64,000 nt of DNA from a virus. The notes beneath the pieces are model-generated. The model had not been told where the DNA came from, ran no database searches, and saw only the letters and a list, made by a program, of their open reading frames with translations. Of the stretch, positions 41,601-51,589 are shown piece by piece. Numbering within the stretch: position 1 is the first letter of the stretch; each line of letters opens with the position of its first letter. A program made the position numbers and the translations under genes. Where the stretch lies: positions 1-64,000 of IMG/VR virus record IMGVR_UViG_3300010151_000007; one strand, written 5' to 3'.

Positions 41601-41832
41601 TTATGAGTGTGGGGAATGCAAAAAGAAGGTAGAATTATTTCATTCGATGCATGAGACGATAAGCACTTGTCCTCTTTGTGGGGTTAGAGGGAAATTTCGC
41701 AAACACATTCCACAATTTTCCAAACTGGATCGAACTGGTCCACCTGTTGGGAGAATTGTGGATTCTCATATCCAGGAAGCAAAGAAAGAAATAGAAGAAC
41801 ACAAAAGAGAAATGAAAAAGGAAATGGAATAA
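41587..41832 (+). CDS. FmdB-type zinc-ribbon protein
   Basis: An 81-residue protein. P-R-Y-D-Y-E-C-G-E-C (Cys8, Cys11) and S-T-C-P-L-C-G (Cys28, Cys31) are the two zinc knuckles of the FmdB/CxxC_CxxC_SSSS family; the tail is a charged helix. The cellular role of these proteins is not well known. One-base overlap (TAATGG) with the next gene. Confidence 0.75.
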   Translation: MPRYDYECGECKKKVELFHSMHETISTCPLCGVRGKFRKHIPQFSKLDRTGPPVGRIVDSHIQEAKKEIEEHKREMKKEME

Positions 41833-42176
41833 TGGTTATCAACGGTTGGTTTGTACTTTTTGGCATTTCTTTAACTATCAACGCCGCTTTAGCATGGGTG
41901 CTCAAAACTACAATGGAAGATATCGCTGATCTAAGAGCGGTTGCATTTGATTTATATGAAGAGTGTTTCGATTTTGCACAACATCTGGAAGTCTTGTATA
42001 ACATGAATTCTTATCATGGTGATGAGGTTTTACACAATCTTGTTAAACACTCAAAAGCTTTGATGAACTCCTTCACCGAATACGGGGAAATAACCGAATA
42101 TTTGGAAGATCCTCTCGCCGACGACGAAGAATACGACGAAGAAAACGATTATGAAGAAGGAGGGGTCGTACAATGA
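41832..42176 (+). CDS. single-pass membrane protein with acidic tail
   Basis: A 114-residue protein. Residues 4-25 (I-N-G-W-F-V-L-F-G-I-S-L-T-I-N-A-A-L-A-W) form one transmembrane helix; a helical middle and an Asp/Glu-rich tail (E-D-P-L-A-D-D-E-E-Y-D-E-E) follow. No family was recognised. It is coupled to the sigma factor gene by ATGA, which may only reflect tight packing. Confidence 0.7.
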   Translation: MVINGWFVLFGISLTINAALAWVLKTTMEDIADLRAVAFDLYEECFDFAQHLEVLYNMNSYHGDEVLHNLVKHSKALMNSFTEYGEITEYLEDPLADDEEYDEENDYEEGGVVQ

Positions 42177-42880
42177 TGGCTAGACGACGAGTAATTCGCA
42201 GACGAAAAAAGGGCAGTAAGAACTATTTTACCAAAGATCATGAACAAGCGATTCTGGACTATTGCAAGACGGACTGCCAAAGAGAAAGAACGGAACTGTA
42301 TGCTAATTGGATTGGACCTGCCTTCGACGAGTTGGTTGACAAGATTGTTTTCACCTATAAGTTCACAACCTTACCGAATATCGATTATTTAAGAGACGAA
42401 TGCAAGATTTGGTTGATCACCATTCTGGACAAGTATGATGTAACCCGAGGCTCGAAAGCTTTCTCTTATTTCAGTGTCATCACGAAGAACTGGTTTATTC
42501 AGAAAGTTAAGAAACAGTCCAGACAAAATAAAACAGAAATTGAGATTTCACAATTACCCAAAGAATTGGAGCTAGAGCATATTTCAACAACCAATCAGTA
42601 TACCAATTTAAGAGAACATGCTGAATTTTTCACATTGTTACTGGGTGAAATAAATTCTTGGGAAGTTGAGAAGATGAAACCCAATGAGAAAAAAGTAGTT
42701 GATGCAATTAAAATCTTGTTCGATAGTCACGATGATATCGAGATTTTCAACAAAAAAGCTATTTACCTATACCTCCGAGAGATTACTGGATTGAACACCA
42801 AGCAGGTGGTGAATTCATTGAACAAAATACGGGCACGATACAAAGTGTTTAAGATCCGATGGGATCGAGGCGATATGTGA
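42173..42880 (+). CDS. gp55-like late transcription sigma factor
   Basis: A 235-residue protein. Basic N-terminus (R-R-R-V-I-R-R-R-K-K), then the gp55-type sequence N-Y-F-T-K-D-H-E-Q-A-I and the region 2-like core G-S-K-A-F-S-Y-F-S-V-I-T-K-N-W-F (about 101-116), which matches the sigma70-related section of T4-like gp55. It should direct RNA polymerase to late promoters with a TATAAATA-like element, usually together with a sliding clamp and a gp33-type coactivator. Its position just before the virion genes fits. I saw no clear intergenic late promoter in this window. Confidence 0.8.
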   Translation: MMARRRVIRRRKKGSKNYFTKDHEQAILDYCKTDCQRERTELYANWIGPAFDELVDKIVFTYKFTTLPNIDYLRDECKIWLITILDKYDVTRGSKAFSYFSVITKNWFIQKVKKQSRQNKTEIEISQLPKELELEHISTTNQYTNLREHAEFFTLLLGEINSWEVEKMKPNEKKVVDAIKILFDSHDDIEIFNKKAIYLYLREITGLNTKQVVNSLNKIRARYKVFKIRWDRGDM

Positions 42881-43189
42881 ATGAAGAAAACCCTTGAAGA
42901 AAATATGAACGAAGCACTGGACAGTATTGAAAAAGATCGCACATATGCCGAAGAACTTTTGAAAGACGTCATTAACGAGATTAGCAAAAGCGGTAATTCT
43001 CACCAATATATTGGTACTGTGGCTGCGAAATATTTGGAAACTATGCAGCGCTCTAATGAACAAAGGGTAAAACTTATCGCACTGCAATACAAGTCTGGTC
43101 CATCCCTTGAAGAAGATATAGAGTTCTCGGAGAAAGAAACTGATTCGATCTATGATCAACTCCAGAAGGAACAGGACGATGCCAAATGA
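42881..43189 (+). CDS. small helical protein, possibly small-terminase-like or late coactivator
   Basis: A 102-residue acidic helical protein starting directly at the sigma gene's stop. The run A-E-E-L-L-K-D-V-I-N-E-I-S-K-S-G-N-S-H followed by A-A-K-Y-L-E-T-M and R-V-K-L-I-A-L-Q-Y-K resembles the helical core of gp16-type small terminases ('...sehprayev...'). A gp33-like role is an alternative because it sits next to gp55. Neither is certain. Confidence 0.55.
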   Translation: MKKTLEENMNEALDSIEKDRTYAEELLKDVINEISKSGNSHQYIGTVAAKYLETMQRSNEQRVKLIALQYKSGPSLEEDIEFSEKETDSIYDQLQKEQDDAK

Positions 43190-44450
43190 TATTGATTACG
43201 ATCTCCTATTAGGAGAAATGAACAATCTCACTGACTATGAGAGCGATCGTCCAACCATATATCCAGAGGATTTGGTCAATGATCCCCTTTCTGTTTACCG
43301 TCATGCTCTAAAGAAGATCGTAAAGCCAAACATATTAGCTGAATCAGGCCCATATAAAGCGATTTGTTTAAATTCGTTTTCTATCGCAGCCGATTCAGCT
43401 AATCGTTTTTCTTTGTTTGCTTTTGGTTTTACGGAAAAGGTAGTATATAAAAGGGTTGCTTGTTATGCTAGGATTCCAGAATTGCATTCAATCCTTCCAA
43501 ATCCATTTTCGATAAAAGATCCAGAAAAGAAGGCTGAAGCAATTCGTATGCACCCGGTTTTCATTAGCGAGCTTGCTGCGGAAGATCTGGGTGAAGGGGA
43601 ATTTCCAAACCCAGGGGCTGTCATCGAAGTTGATTTTGAGGATAGGAAGAACAGGAGGGTCGGCATTTATAAGCGCAAACTTGTAAGCAGCCCTACACCT
43701 GGAGTATCCAGCGGCCCAAAAAGTAGAAAATTCAAACCCGGTGACCAAATAGTCTCTCTTTCTACCGTCACTAATTTGGCGAGCGATAGCACTTCCACTT
43801 CTGTCGGCTCGTGCAACCCAAAACAAAAAACAATAGACTCTACAGTAAAAAGAAAGCCGTTAATTATCAAGGCTTGGGAGATGTTGAGCCCGTTTTTCCC
43901 TTCCAACGCAGTCATGACTTCAGGTTTTAGAAACCCTGGAGACCAAATTGCAACCATAGAAAAGCTCGCAAGAAATAACGGCGTAATTGGTGCAGAATAT
44001 CCAACATGGCGAGAAAAGCGAAAAGAACTAAGGGCCAGAGGGTTTCTAATTGCAGATCCCAACACTCCCCAAACCAGCGGCCATTATGTCGGAAACACAT
44101 TCGATGTGTCTGGGAACGGCATTAGGTCTTTATCCGAGTCGGAAAGAAGGGATTGGTTATTAAGGGTCGCCGAGATTTCTCAACTTCTTTCTGAAGATGA
44201 ATTTTTTCCCGTTAAATTAATAACAATACTTGTCGAATATACAAATAACGCAGTACATATAGAGATCGAAAGTGCCGAAGTAGACCAACTCATACTCATG
44301 GATCGGTTTATGGAATTAAATCCGAATTGTGATTCTTCCAGAGTACAATCCGCGATCGATGACACTGCTTTGGATATTTCTTTAATGGAAAGTGATCTGC
44401 CAGAAGAACCAGAGGTGGTTGAATTACATGACGCCGATGCAAAAATATGA
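43179..44450 (+). CDS. virion-associated protein with M15 D,D-peptidase domain
   Basis: A 423-residue protein from ATG 43179 (overlaps the previous end by 11 bases). The C-terminal half has V-M-T-S-G-F-R-N and S-G-H-Y-V-G-N-T-F-D-V-S-G (SxHxxGxxxD), then V-H-I-E-I-E: the zinc ligands H, D and H of VanY-type M15 peptidases that cut peptidoglycan cross-link peptides. The N-terminal half is structural in appearance. First gene of the baseplate block, so it is more likely a tail-borne lysin (as the gp5 lysozyme in T4) than a free endolysin. Confidence 0.7.
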   Translation: MPNDIDYDLLLGEMNNLTDYESDRPTIYPEDLVNDPLSVYRHALKKIVKPNILAESGPYKAICLNSFSIAADSANRFSLFAFGFTEKVVYKRVACYARIPELHSILPNPFSIKDPEKKAEAIRMHPVFISELAAEDLGEGEFPNPGAVIEVDFEDRKNRRVGIYKRKLVSSPTPGVSSGPKSRKFKPGDQIVSLSTVTNLASDSTSTSVGSCNPKQKTIDSTVKRKPLIIKAWEMLSPFFPSNAVMTSGFRNPGDQIATIEKLARNNGVIGAEYPTWREKRKELRARGFLIADPNTPQTSGHYVGNTFDVSGNGIRSLSESERRDWLLRVAEISQLLSEDEFFPVKLITILVEYTNNAVHIEIESAEVDQLILMDRFMELNPNCDSSRVQSAIDDTALDISLMESDLPEEPEVVELHDADAKI

Positions 44451-44469
44451 TTAAAAAAAGAGAGGGGTA

Positions 44470-45414
44470 ATGGACAAATTTAAAGGAAGAACTGTATTGG
44501 GCGGCCAATCCAAATTAGCCGGTCTGAACAACACACAGGTCAACGAGCCTTTACCTCTTTTTCACAAAGCCGAAGGAGAAAGGGTTGTTAAGGGTCATAA
44601 CAATGCGTATATCGTGTTGGGTCGTGACCGACCTGCTGGTTTAGAATCTGGGTATGGTGGTAAAGGCGAAACTCGCTGCGGTACCATCGATCTTGTAGTT
44701 GGTCGCATGGGATGGGATCCAAAAGAAGGTCGAGTTGTTGATAACAACTTCGGCTCTTTTATCGCTGCCGACAAACCCGGTGACGCTGCAAGGATTTATA
44801 TTTCCCAAAGAACAGATATCGATAACAATTTCGGTTTAGTAGACGGTGGCGTCGGTAACTCTAAAAACCTTTCAGCCATCGGTATAAAAGCAGATTCAGT
44901 TCGGATTGTTGCCCGACGCGGCATAAAGTTGGTCACCGGACGCTCTCCTCAAGGTCGAAATTCGTTGAACGGTAAAGCAGACGCCCAATATGGTATTGAT
45001 TTAATCGCAGGCAATCGTGACGAACTAAAAAGAAATTATAGTGGTGCCCCTAAATCTCAAATACCCTACCTCCAACCAATCCCGAAAGGTTCGAATTTGC
45101 AAGAAGCTATGAAAAATATGAATGATGCAATAAATGAATTGAATTCAATTGTACACGACTTTATTCAATTACAGCTAACTTTCAATGGCTCGGTAATGAC
45201 CAGTTTCCACCAAGGTACCGCTGGGCCGATTCCCGTGATTACAAACCCCGATCCGGCAGTTATAGCCCAGGGTACTCAAATGCAAATGAGGGCTTTTTCC
45301 GACTGCATTAGCGAATTAGCAAAACAGAGGCAAGTGTTAATGTCTTTAGAAATGGACTATTTACGCACCGCTGGTTCGAAATGGATTTGTAGTAGATACA
45401 ATAGGACCAACTAG
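44470..45414 (+). CDS. baseplate or tail structural protein
   Basis: A 314-residue Gly-rich beta protein with good upstream site GAGAGGGG. It has repeats of beta turns (R-V-V-D-N-N-F-G-S-F and D-I-D-N-N-F-G-L-V) and A-R-I-Y-I-S-Q-R-T-D. The C-terminal part is helical (L-Q-E-A-M-K-N-M-N-D-A-I-N-E-L). Proteins with these Y-I-S-Q-(K/R)-T-D-I-D-x-N-F motifs stand in tail clusters of other large phages. A hub or spike role next to the M15 protein is likely. Confidence 0.6.
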   Translation: MDKFKGRTVLGGQSKLAGLNNTQVNEPLPLFHKAEGERVVKGHNNAYIVLGRDRPAGLESGYGGKGETRCGTIDLVVGRMGWDPKEGRVVDNNFGSFIAADKPGDAARIYISQRTDIDNNFGLVDGGVGNSKNLSAIGIKADSVRIVARRGIKLVTGRSPQGRNSLNGKADAQYGIDLIAGNRDELKRNYSGAPKSQIPYLQPIPKGSNLQEAMKNMNDAINELNSIVHDFIQLQLTFNGSVMTSFHQGTAGPIPVITNPDPAVIAQGTQMQMRAFSDCISELAKQRQVLMSLEMDYLRTAGSKWICSRYNRTN

Positions 45415-45415
45415 A

Positions 45416-48400
45416 ATGGCAAAGAAAAAGAATAGTGAAGGGCGCGAGAGTTTAGAAGAATTTGGAAGGCTCAAAGAGCCTGATGATTCCGAGACTGGTG
45501 TTGAAGCTGGTGTTGTAATACCAGATATCCTCAATAGGGTTCCAAATACAAACACCGAATTAACGAATAACGACTTGATTTCAATTCCTGAATTTGATAG
45601 GCCAGTGATTTTTACTTCATTGGGTGATGAAGATTCTGAAGCAATTTCTGGTTTTAAGTTTGACGGGTGCGAAGCATCTGATTTCTTTAGCACTGAACCG
45701 GAGGAGTGTGAACCCTGTTTGAAGAATCCTTTCGCATTTGTTCCAGATTGGACCTCTATGTTGGAAGGTGAAGTTTTCTTTAATGGAAAAGAATGTCAAC
45801 ATTGCGTCGTAATGTATAGTGATGATGTCAATCCACAGGGTGCCGCTCTTAAGAAGGTGAAAGAAGATGGTGTCAAGAAGCTGATCGAAGTGTTCCGCAA
45901 AGCATCAGTCGCAAAAGCTGTCTATTATGTGCCAAGATCTCAAAGAAATAAAGATATAATCCCACCTATATCCATAGGAGAGGAATTTACCTTAGCAGAA
46001 ATTGGTGGTGTATTACCCACTTTTCATATATTTGGTGCTTTACTTGATCTGGCTGCTGCACCGCCCCCTGCCAGAAAAGGGTTTGTAAGGGTAACTGAAA
46101 CCTTTAACATGGTAGAGGAATTAGATGCGGCGGCTACAATTGAAAAGCATACTCCAATCTCAAGCGCGATTGGGACTAAGGTTCTGGTTTGCGTTCCTTC
46201 CGCACAATTGGAAAAAATCCCTCAAGCAATCCTTTCAGAGCCCGACACAGAATTTGAATCTAAACTGACTGTCACTATACTAGGCCCAGACTTTGCTCGG
46301 TTCGTGAATAAGACGAAGAAGACTTTTACAAGATACAACAAGCAAGTTTTGAGATGGGCTGTCTTTGATGGTGGATTACTCTTGAAGAAGGGTTCGACCA
46401 ACAGAGACGACTATGTTGTTTTGGATTTGCTTAAAGAAAAAGACTTCCTTTCTCAATTTCAAAAAGAATTGCTAGATATGCTCAAGACCAAGGGTTTAAC
46501 CACAGGGCCATCAACCACGGTTTTGGAAAAGTTCACAATCAACTTTGAAGAAGAGGGGGACAAGCTAAAGATAAAAGAGGTCATCGCTAATAGTGGCGGC
46601 TGTAGAGACATCGTGTTTTCGAGAACTTCCAATTCTTCTGAATTTAACAAGTTCATGAAAAAACGTTCAAGTTTGAGATCAACAACACTTGGATACATCG
46701 GTGCTCTTCCAGAAATGGATTCAGCCATTTCGGCTAGAAAACCAATGTCTTGGCTTGAATATGTTACTAAATTTACATATCCCGGCTTAGAGGTTAGTCT
46801 TGGGCCAAATGCAATAGTGAAATCAAATGATAGTTGTTTCGCTGATGATCAGATTAATATCTTCTTAAATTCCATGTTAGATGCCCTCATAGATCTCGGC
46901 GGCGATATTTTATCTGAAACTAATAAAACACTATGTCGAACAGTTGATGAGTCCGAGACATACAAAAGAGATTTGAACAAACAGGCAGATGACAATCTAA
47001 GAAGAATATTGATTGCAGAAGTTAAAATGCATGGTAACAGTAAGCCGTTTGTTGATCTGCTAATTAAGATGCTTGAAAAACAAGATCTTGATTTCGAAAG
47101 TCTTTGGAGCGACTTGATTGATAAAATGGGCTACTGTGGCTGGATTCAGATGGCTAAGAATTCGATTGACTGCTTGGCTCAAGGCTTGGGTGCCGACAGT
47201 TTAGAGAAAGCTATGGTTGAAGCTATTTTTAAAGCAATACCGGAAGATCAAATAGAAAAGGTCTTCGTTGGATTACCACCCGATGTTCAAAAAAAGATAA
47301 CAGACAAAATAGGGGCATCATTCAACAATGCTCCTGCTCCGTGGGATGCGGGTTATCGTTCTGGGAATTATAGCGGCCCAGGCTTCAATCCAAAAGAAAG
47401 AGCAAAAGCTGTCAAAGAGACAAAAGCCGAACCCGGTTTTACCCCTACTCCAATCCCAACTCGCGGTGCCGGGCGTAGTCGCACGGAATTACCCAACACC
47501 ACGGCTCGCAAGATTGTTAAAGCAAGGGAAAAAGAAAACCAAGTAGATCCTACACAGGTAAGTGAGAACCAAGCTTTGAGAGGTTCTGGCGGAACATATG
47601 GGAATATGCTGGGAGATATCCAGAAAGAGATATTTGCAGCATATAAAGACGCCATCTTAGAGTTTGCGGGTGTCCAGCAGTTAATGACGATTTTGGAAGA
47701 TCTTCCGGGCGTGGGTATAGTAGCACAAGTATTTCGTTCTAGTCCTTGCACTCTACCCGGTCCTTTGAACTTTGAGCCACCACTCGATAGTTTCTTGAAC
47801 ACTTTAGAGTTTGATTTTTGTAACATCCCTGGTGGCAATTGGGCAGACTTGACTTTGCCTAAAATGAACCCCCCAATGGACAAGGGTGTCCCAATCAAGA
47901 TTGCTGCCAGTAATATAATGAAAGTTATTGGGGAGATCGCGAAGGAAGTGTTGATTGCACTTGCGATGCAATTGTTCAAGAAAATATTGACAGGAATGAT
48001 AAAAGCCATCAGTGGTATTGCATGCGAAGCACTCAAAACTCTAGGCGGCGCTCTCGGAGATTTGGTCAACGGAAACGACAAACTTAAAGACGGGTTGAAA
48101 AAACAACTATGTCCCGACAAAGATCTTTCTGATGAAGAGTTCGCTGCCACACTCAATAAGTTGTTCAATAGTTTGAACCCCGTTGATCCAACTTGTTTGG
48201 AAACAATCACGAACGAAGAGATTGGTACTTTTATCGATGATATTTTGTTAGTGCTGACTCAAGGTCAAATCTTGGACCTATTGGCTGGTGTTGCCAGCCA
48301 AGAGGTTCTGGAGATTGTAACAAGAACTGCCTTAAGTTCAGAATCAGAATGCATTTCAGATATCTTTTCTGATCCTTCCGCTGTTGATTCATATTTTGAT

Positions 48401-51400
48401 GGTCTGGGAGATTTGCTTAATTTGGATGATTTGATTGACGAATTGGGTCAATTCCCTCGCGAACTTCCAAACACGGTCTGCACTCCAGAAATGCTGGAAG
48501 ATATTGACGATTTACGCTGTCAATTGCTGCAACAAAAGGGTATGTCCCTTCAAGATTGTCGTGACGAATTAGACAGACTGAAAGCAGAGGCCGAAAAGAA
48601 CCTTGGAGATTTGGCAGATGTCCTACAAAATGGCCCATTCGCCGACCTGCCCGGTCTTCTTTCCACTGCTGATTGTCCGACAGATGGTTTGTTTCCATAT
48701 AACGATCTGAACGTTATGGATTTGACACCGCACGTCATTGGCCCGGTATTCACATCCATTTCAAACGAACACACCGCAGACCTATTGGGCTCCGATGGCG
48801 TATTAAATAATATCCTTTCAGATACAAACGGGAAAAGACTCCGTGCTCACAACTTCTATGTTAGGCATTTCGGCAACCCAAATTCATCAAACTTAAGTTT
48901 CTTCGAATGGTATTCGGATAATTCGATTGAAGATCACGACGCCACATTCCTTAAGCCAAACCCAATCGATCAGTTTGGTAATAAATTAAAAGGCGCGGAG
49001 GCTAGTGGCAACAGTATTGTCGCGGCAATTTTTGGTTCGCACGGTGGTTTCCCACCGACAGTCGGCTCGTGGTTGATGAAACAATATGAAGAATTGGATA
49101 TTAGTTTCTCGACAAAGCGTTTAACGGAAGATCAACTAGCTCTAGAAGAGATTTTGGAAGATAATCCATTTATTTCCTTTAGCCCAGCTTCGAATGATTT
49201 AGAATTGAACTACATTGATTTCAAAAGCGAATATTCATTTAAACTGGTGTATGACTACAACATAGAAGAAAATGGAGAGTTATTAAAAAACAAGTATCGT
49301 GTAAAGATAATAGAGGATTTGGATCCATCTGATGATGGAAATCTTTCCCGAGTAAATATCCCTAAAGGTACTCCCCCCTCTATTCTCCAATCTCGCGGAG
49401 GTACTATAACTTCTGGTGATTTCACGATTAGTTCTGTTCCCTCTGAAGAAGTTCGAATATTATTGGGTACTTTGAATCTCGAAAACGATAGCAAAATCTC
49501 CTACGAGTCCGAAGCTCTGAAAGAATACATTTCAAGTGTATTAAAGAGTAACATCGACCTATCACAAGACTCCAAAGACAAGTTGGAATCAAATTCACAC
49601 AGAAGTTATGTGACAAACATTTTTGATATTATCAACAAGGGATTCTTACGCAGAATCTCTGATAAAATCATAACCCCAGCAGAGGGTAAAGAGATACCTA
49701 AGGGTTTTGCTTTTGGTTATGATGCCGACAGGCAGCCAGAAGTGGTGTTATTAGATCCGGAGAAATATGGCGGCAACGAGATCTCACCAGCTTTCTACGT
49801 GAAGCCTCCGAAAAGAGACGGGTGGATGGGTATGCTGGACGAACTAGTTCCGGAATGGGACGCCTGTGAACCTCGTAGAACCCCTATGTGCGACTTTGAA
49901 GGTATAAAAGACAATGTTCAGGATTTGTATGGGAAGCTAAAAGAAGACAAACGCCGCGAATTCACGCCTTTGTGTACCGAAGAAGCACCTTACGATAAAA
50001 TGCTCGACCGTATGGCAGCAGCCTCTTTAGACGGAGTGGTTAGGACTGCTTTAAGAATTTACATTGTCGATGTCTTGCTTCGTGTCATTCCGGTAATAAC
50101 GCAGTTTGAACTTAACATACCAGAGAATTTTGACGCCCTTCTAGAAGAATATATCGTTGATTATTCGATAGAACGAATCAAAGAAGAAGATAAGAAAGTT
50201 TTCGGTGGAAGCAATCATTATTATTACAGATTTTTGGAGCAGGTTGTTAACAATATTGCAAGAAAGATAGATTCAAAAATAATCAGCATGGATGATTTGA
50301 CACCAGAAGAAAAAGAAGCGTTTGACTCGATCGCTGACACTGTGGCTCGTTTCTATACCACTTATCAAGGCAAGCTGGAGTCTCTTTCAACTACGGCGAT
50401 TACAACACAAGACTTTGTGCAGAGGGCTTTTTCTCACAAGAATGCTGAATTGGGCGATGGTTCTGCCGCTTTCAACAAGCTTGAAGCAAAAAGAGCCAAA
50501 GAAGAGGTCTTTAATAAGATAATCGGCTCAACTCAAAAAGAAGCTAAAATTCTCATGAGAAGGTATGTTCGCGAAGAGTTTGAACACATGCGTGGCGATT
50601 TTAATGACAGGCTAAAGCCGACAATTTCTAATTTGGACTCTTTGTTTCTCGGAAGCGAGAGTTGGATTCAAGGTGCTGTAAGTTCCGGTGGCCCCAAGAA
50701 TGTGTTTTCAGATCCCACCGAAAACAATCTTTTCGAGACTCGCGAAGGTGAGATCCCTAATTGGCCGTTTGTGCTAGAGAAATATGTGCTCATTGAAGAA
50801 AAAGATGATCCTCAATTGGCGAACCGCGAAGAAAACTTGTTTCACATCGTTAACATGTCTGACTGGGAAGATTACGTCCAGAAACAAAGAGACGATGGCA
50901 TCACTGGTGACATTTCAAAATATTGGAAATCTTGGAAATTTGGTATTAGAGTTGTTTATAAACCAATAAACGCTTTTGACAATGCTTATTGGTCACCACT
51001 AACGACTGGCGCGACTAGAGAACAGAGAATGAAACATAAAGCGTTCCTAATCGGCGAAAATGATGCATATATTCCTTTAGTTAATGCAGAACTAGAGATA
51101 GAAGATCAAGAATTTACTGATTTCGACCCCGAAGCATATGATGTTTTCTGCTTAATTAAGGAACTTCGGAAGAAAACTGAATACAAAATGCTGTTCAAAT
51201 ACTGTTTCCCGATGCAAAGGTTTCTTTCTTTACTTACGCTGTATTCTGCAAAAGGGTTCTATCCTTCAATCGGTAACATTGGTGCGCCCGAAGAAGGTGG
51301 GGATCGTTGGGTTCTTGCGGGCGGTCGCGCTCTCTTTGGATTCAGAGCGTGGGATAGACAGACCTTTGAACGCTCTTCAAAGCAGGCAAGAATTATGTTT

Positions 51401-51589
51401 GAAACCATCTACGAGACAACAAACAAAGATACTACTTATAAAGTGAGAGGCCAAAGGACCGTATCGGCCAACTTCAGGGACACTTTGAGGCCGAAGATTA
51501 ACTTTGATACTGGTTTAAGGTGGTGGCAAAGAAGGAATAGACGCAACAGACCATACGATAAGTTTGGTAACGACTGTGAGGATGAATAA
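45416..51589 (+). CDS. 2057-residue virion structural protein
   Basis: A very large protein starting one base after the previous stop and overlapping the gp25 gene. The N-terminal region has two CxxC pairs (E-C-E-P-C and E-C-Q-H-C, residues about 98-125). A Pro/Gly/Lys-rich linker lies at about 640-735, and a strongly amphipathic region (V-L-I-A-L-A-M-Q-L-F-K-K-I-L-T-G-M-I, then C-E-A-L-K-T-L-G-G) near 845-885. The last 600 residues are mixed alpha/beta. No family was recognised. The position among wedge genes argues for a giant baseplate protein; it does not look like a tape measure. Confidence 0.7.
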   Translation: MAKKKNSEGRESLEEFGRLKEPDDSETGVEAGVVIPDILNRVPNTNTELTNNDLISIPEFDRPVIFTSLGDEDSEAISGFKFDGCEASDFFSTEPEECEPCLKNPFAFVPDWTSMLEGEVFFNGKECQHCVVMYSDDVNPQGAALKKVKEDGVKKLIEVFRKASVAKAVYYVPRSQRNKDIIPPISIGEEFTLAEIGGVLPTFHIFGALLDLAAAPPPARKGFVRVTETFNMVEELDAAATIEKHTPISSAIGTKVLVCVPSAQLEKIPQAILSEPDTEFESKLTVTILGPDFARFVNKTKKTFTRYNKQVLRWAVFDGGLLLKKGSTNRDDYVVLDLLKEKDFLSQFQKELLDMLKTKGLTTGPSTTVLEKFTINFEEEGDKLKIKEVIANSGGCRDIVFSRTSNSSEFNKFMKKRSSLRSTTLGYIGALPEMDSAISARKPMSWLEYVTKFTYPGLEVSLGPNAIVKSNDSCFADDQINIFLNSMLDALIDLGGDILSETNKTLCRTVDESETYKRDLNKQADDNLRRILIAEVKMHGNSKPFVDLLIKMLEKQDLDFESLWSDLIDKMGYCGWIQMAKNSIDCLAQGLGADSLEKAMVEAIFKAIPEDQIEKVFVGLPPDVQKKITDKIGASFNNAPAPWDAGYRSGNYSGPGFNPKERAKAVKETKAEPGFTPTPIPTRGAGRSRTELPNTTARKIVKAREKENQVDPTQVSENQALRGSGGTYGNMLGDIQKEIFAAYKDAILEFAGVQQLMTILEDLPGVGIVAQVFRSSPCTLPGPLNFEPPLDSFLNTLEFDFCNIPGGNWADLTLPKMNPPMDKGVPIKIAASNIMKVIGEIAKEVLIALAMQLFKKILTGMIKAISGIACEALKTLGGALGDLVNGNDKLKDGLKKQLCPDKDLSDEEFAATLNKLFNSLNPVDPTCLETITNEEIGTFIDDILLVLTQGQILDLLAGVASQEVLEIVTRTALSSESECISDIFSDPSAVDSYFDGLGDLLNLDDLIDELGQFPRELPNTVCTPEMLEDIDDLRCQLLQQKGMSLQDCRDELDRLKAEAEKNLGDLADVLQNGPFADLPGLLSTADCPTDGLFPYNDLNVMDLTPHVIGPVFTSISNEHTADLLGSDGVLNNILSDTNGKRLRAHNFYVRHFGNPNSSNLSFFEWYSDNSIEDHDATFLKPNPIDQFGNKLKGAEASGNSIVAAIFGSHGGFPPTVGSWLMKQYEELDISFSTKRLTEDQLALEEILEDNPFISFSPASNDLELNYIDFKSEYSFKLVYDYNIEENGELLKNKYRVKIIEDLDPSDDGNLSRVNIPKGTPPSILQSRGGTITSGDFTISSVPSEEVRILLGTLNLENDSKISYESEALKEYISSVLKSNIDLSQDSKDKLESNSHRSYVTNIFDIINKGFLRRISDKIITPAEGKEIPKGFAFGYDADRQPEVVLLDPEKYGGNEISPAFYVKPPKRDGWMGMLDELVPEWDACEPRRTPMCDFEGIKDNVQDLYGKLKEDKRREFTPLCTEEAPYDKMLDRMAAASLDGVVRTALRIYIVDVLLRVIPVITQFELNIPENFDALLEEYIVDYSIERIKEEDKKVFGGSNHYYYRFLEQVVNNIARKIDSKIISMDDLTPEEKEAFDSIADTVARFYTTYQGKLESLSTTAITTQDFVQRAFSHKNAELGDGSAAFNKLEAKRAKEEVFNKIIGSTQKEAKILMRRYVREEFEHMRGDFNDRLKPTISNLDSLFLGSESWIQGAVSSGGPKNVFSDPTENNLFETREGEIPNWPFVLEKYVLIEEKDDPQLANREENLFHIVNMSDWEDYVQKQRDDGITGDISKYWKSWKFGIRVVYKPINAFDNAYWSPLTTGATREQRMKHKAFLIGENDAYIPLVNAELEIEDQEFTDFDPEAYDVFCLIKELRKKTEYKMLFKYCFPMQRFLSLLTLYSAKGFYPSIGNIGAPEEGGDRWVLAGGRALFGFRAWDRQTFERSSKQARIMFETIYETTNKDTTYKVRGQRTVSANFRDTLRPKINFDTGLRWWQRRNRRNRPYDKFGNDCEDE

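Noticed and set aside
47368-48210. 280-residue ORF on the - strand, and other long antisense ORFs such as 3899-4228 and 7800-8321
   Set aside because: All lie within well-supported + strand genes, have no ribosome site or motif, and look like frame shadows.
45416-51589. Tape measure protein
   Set aside because: The long hydrophobic-helical repeat structure of tape measures is lacking, and it stands next to gp25 and gp6 instead of the tube and sheath genes.
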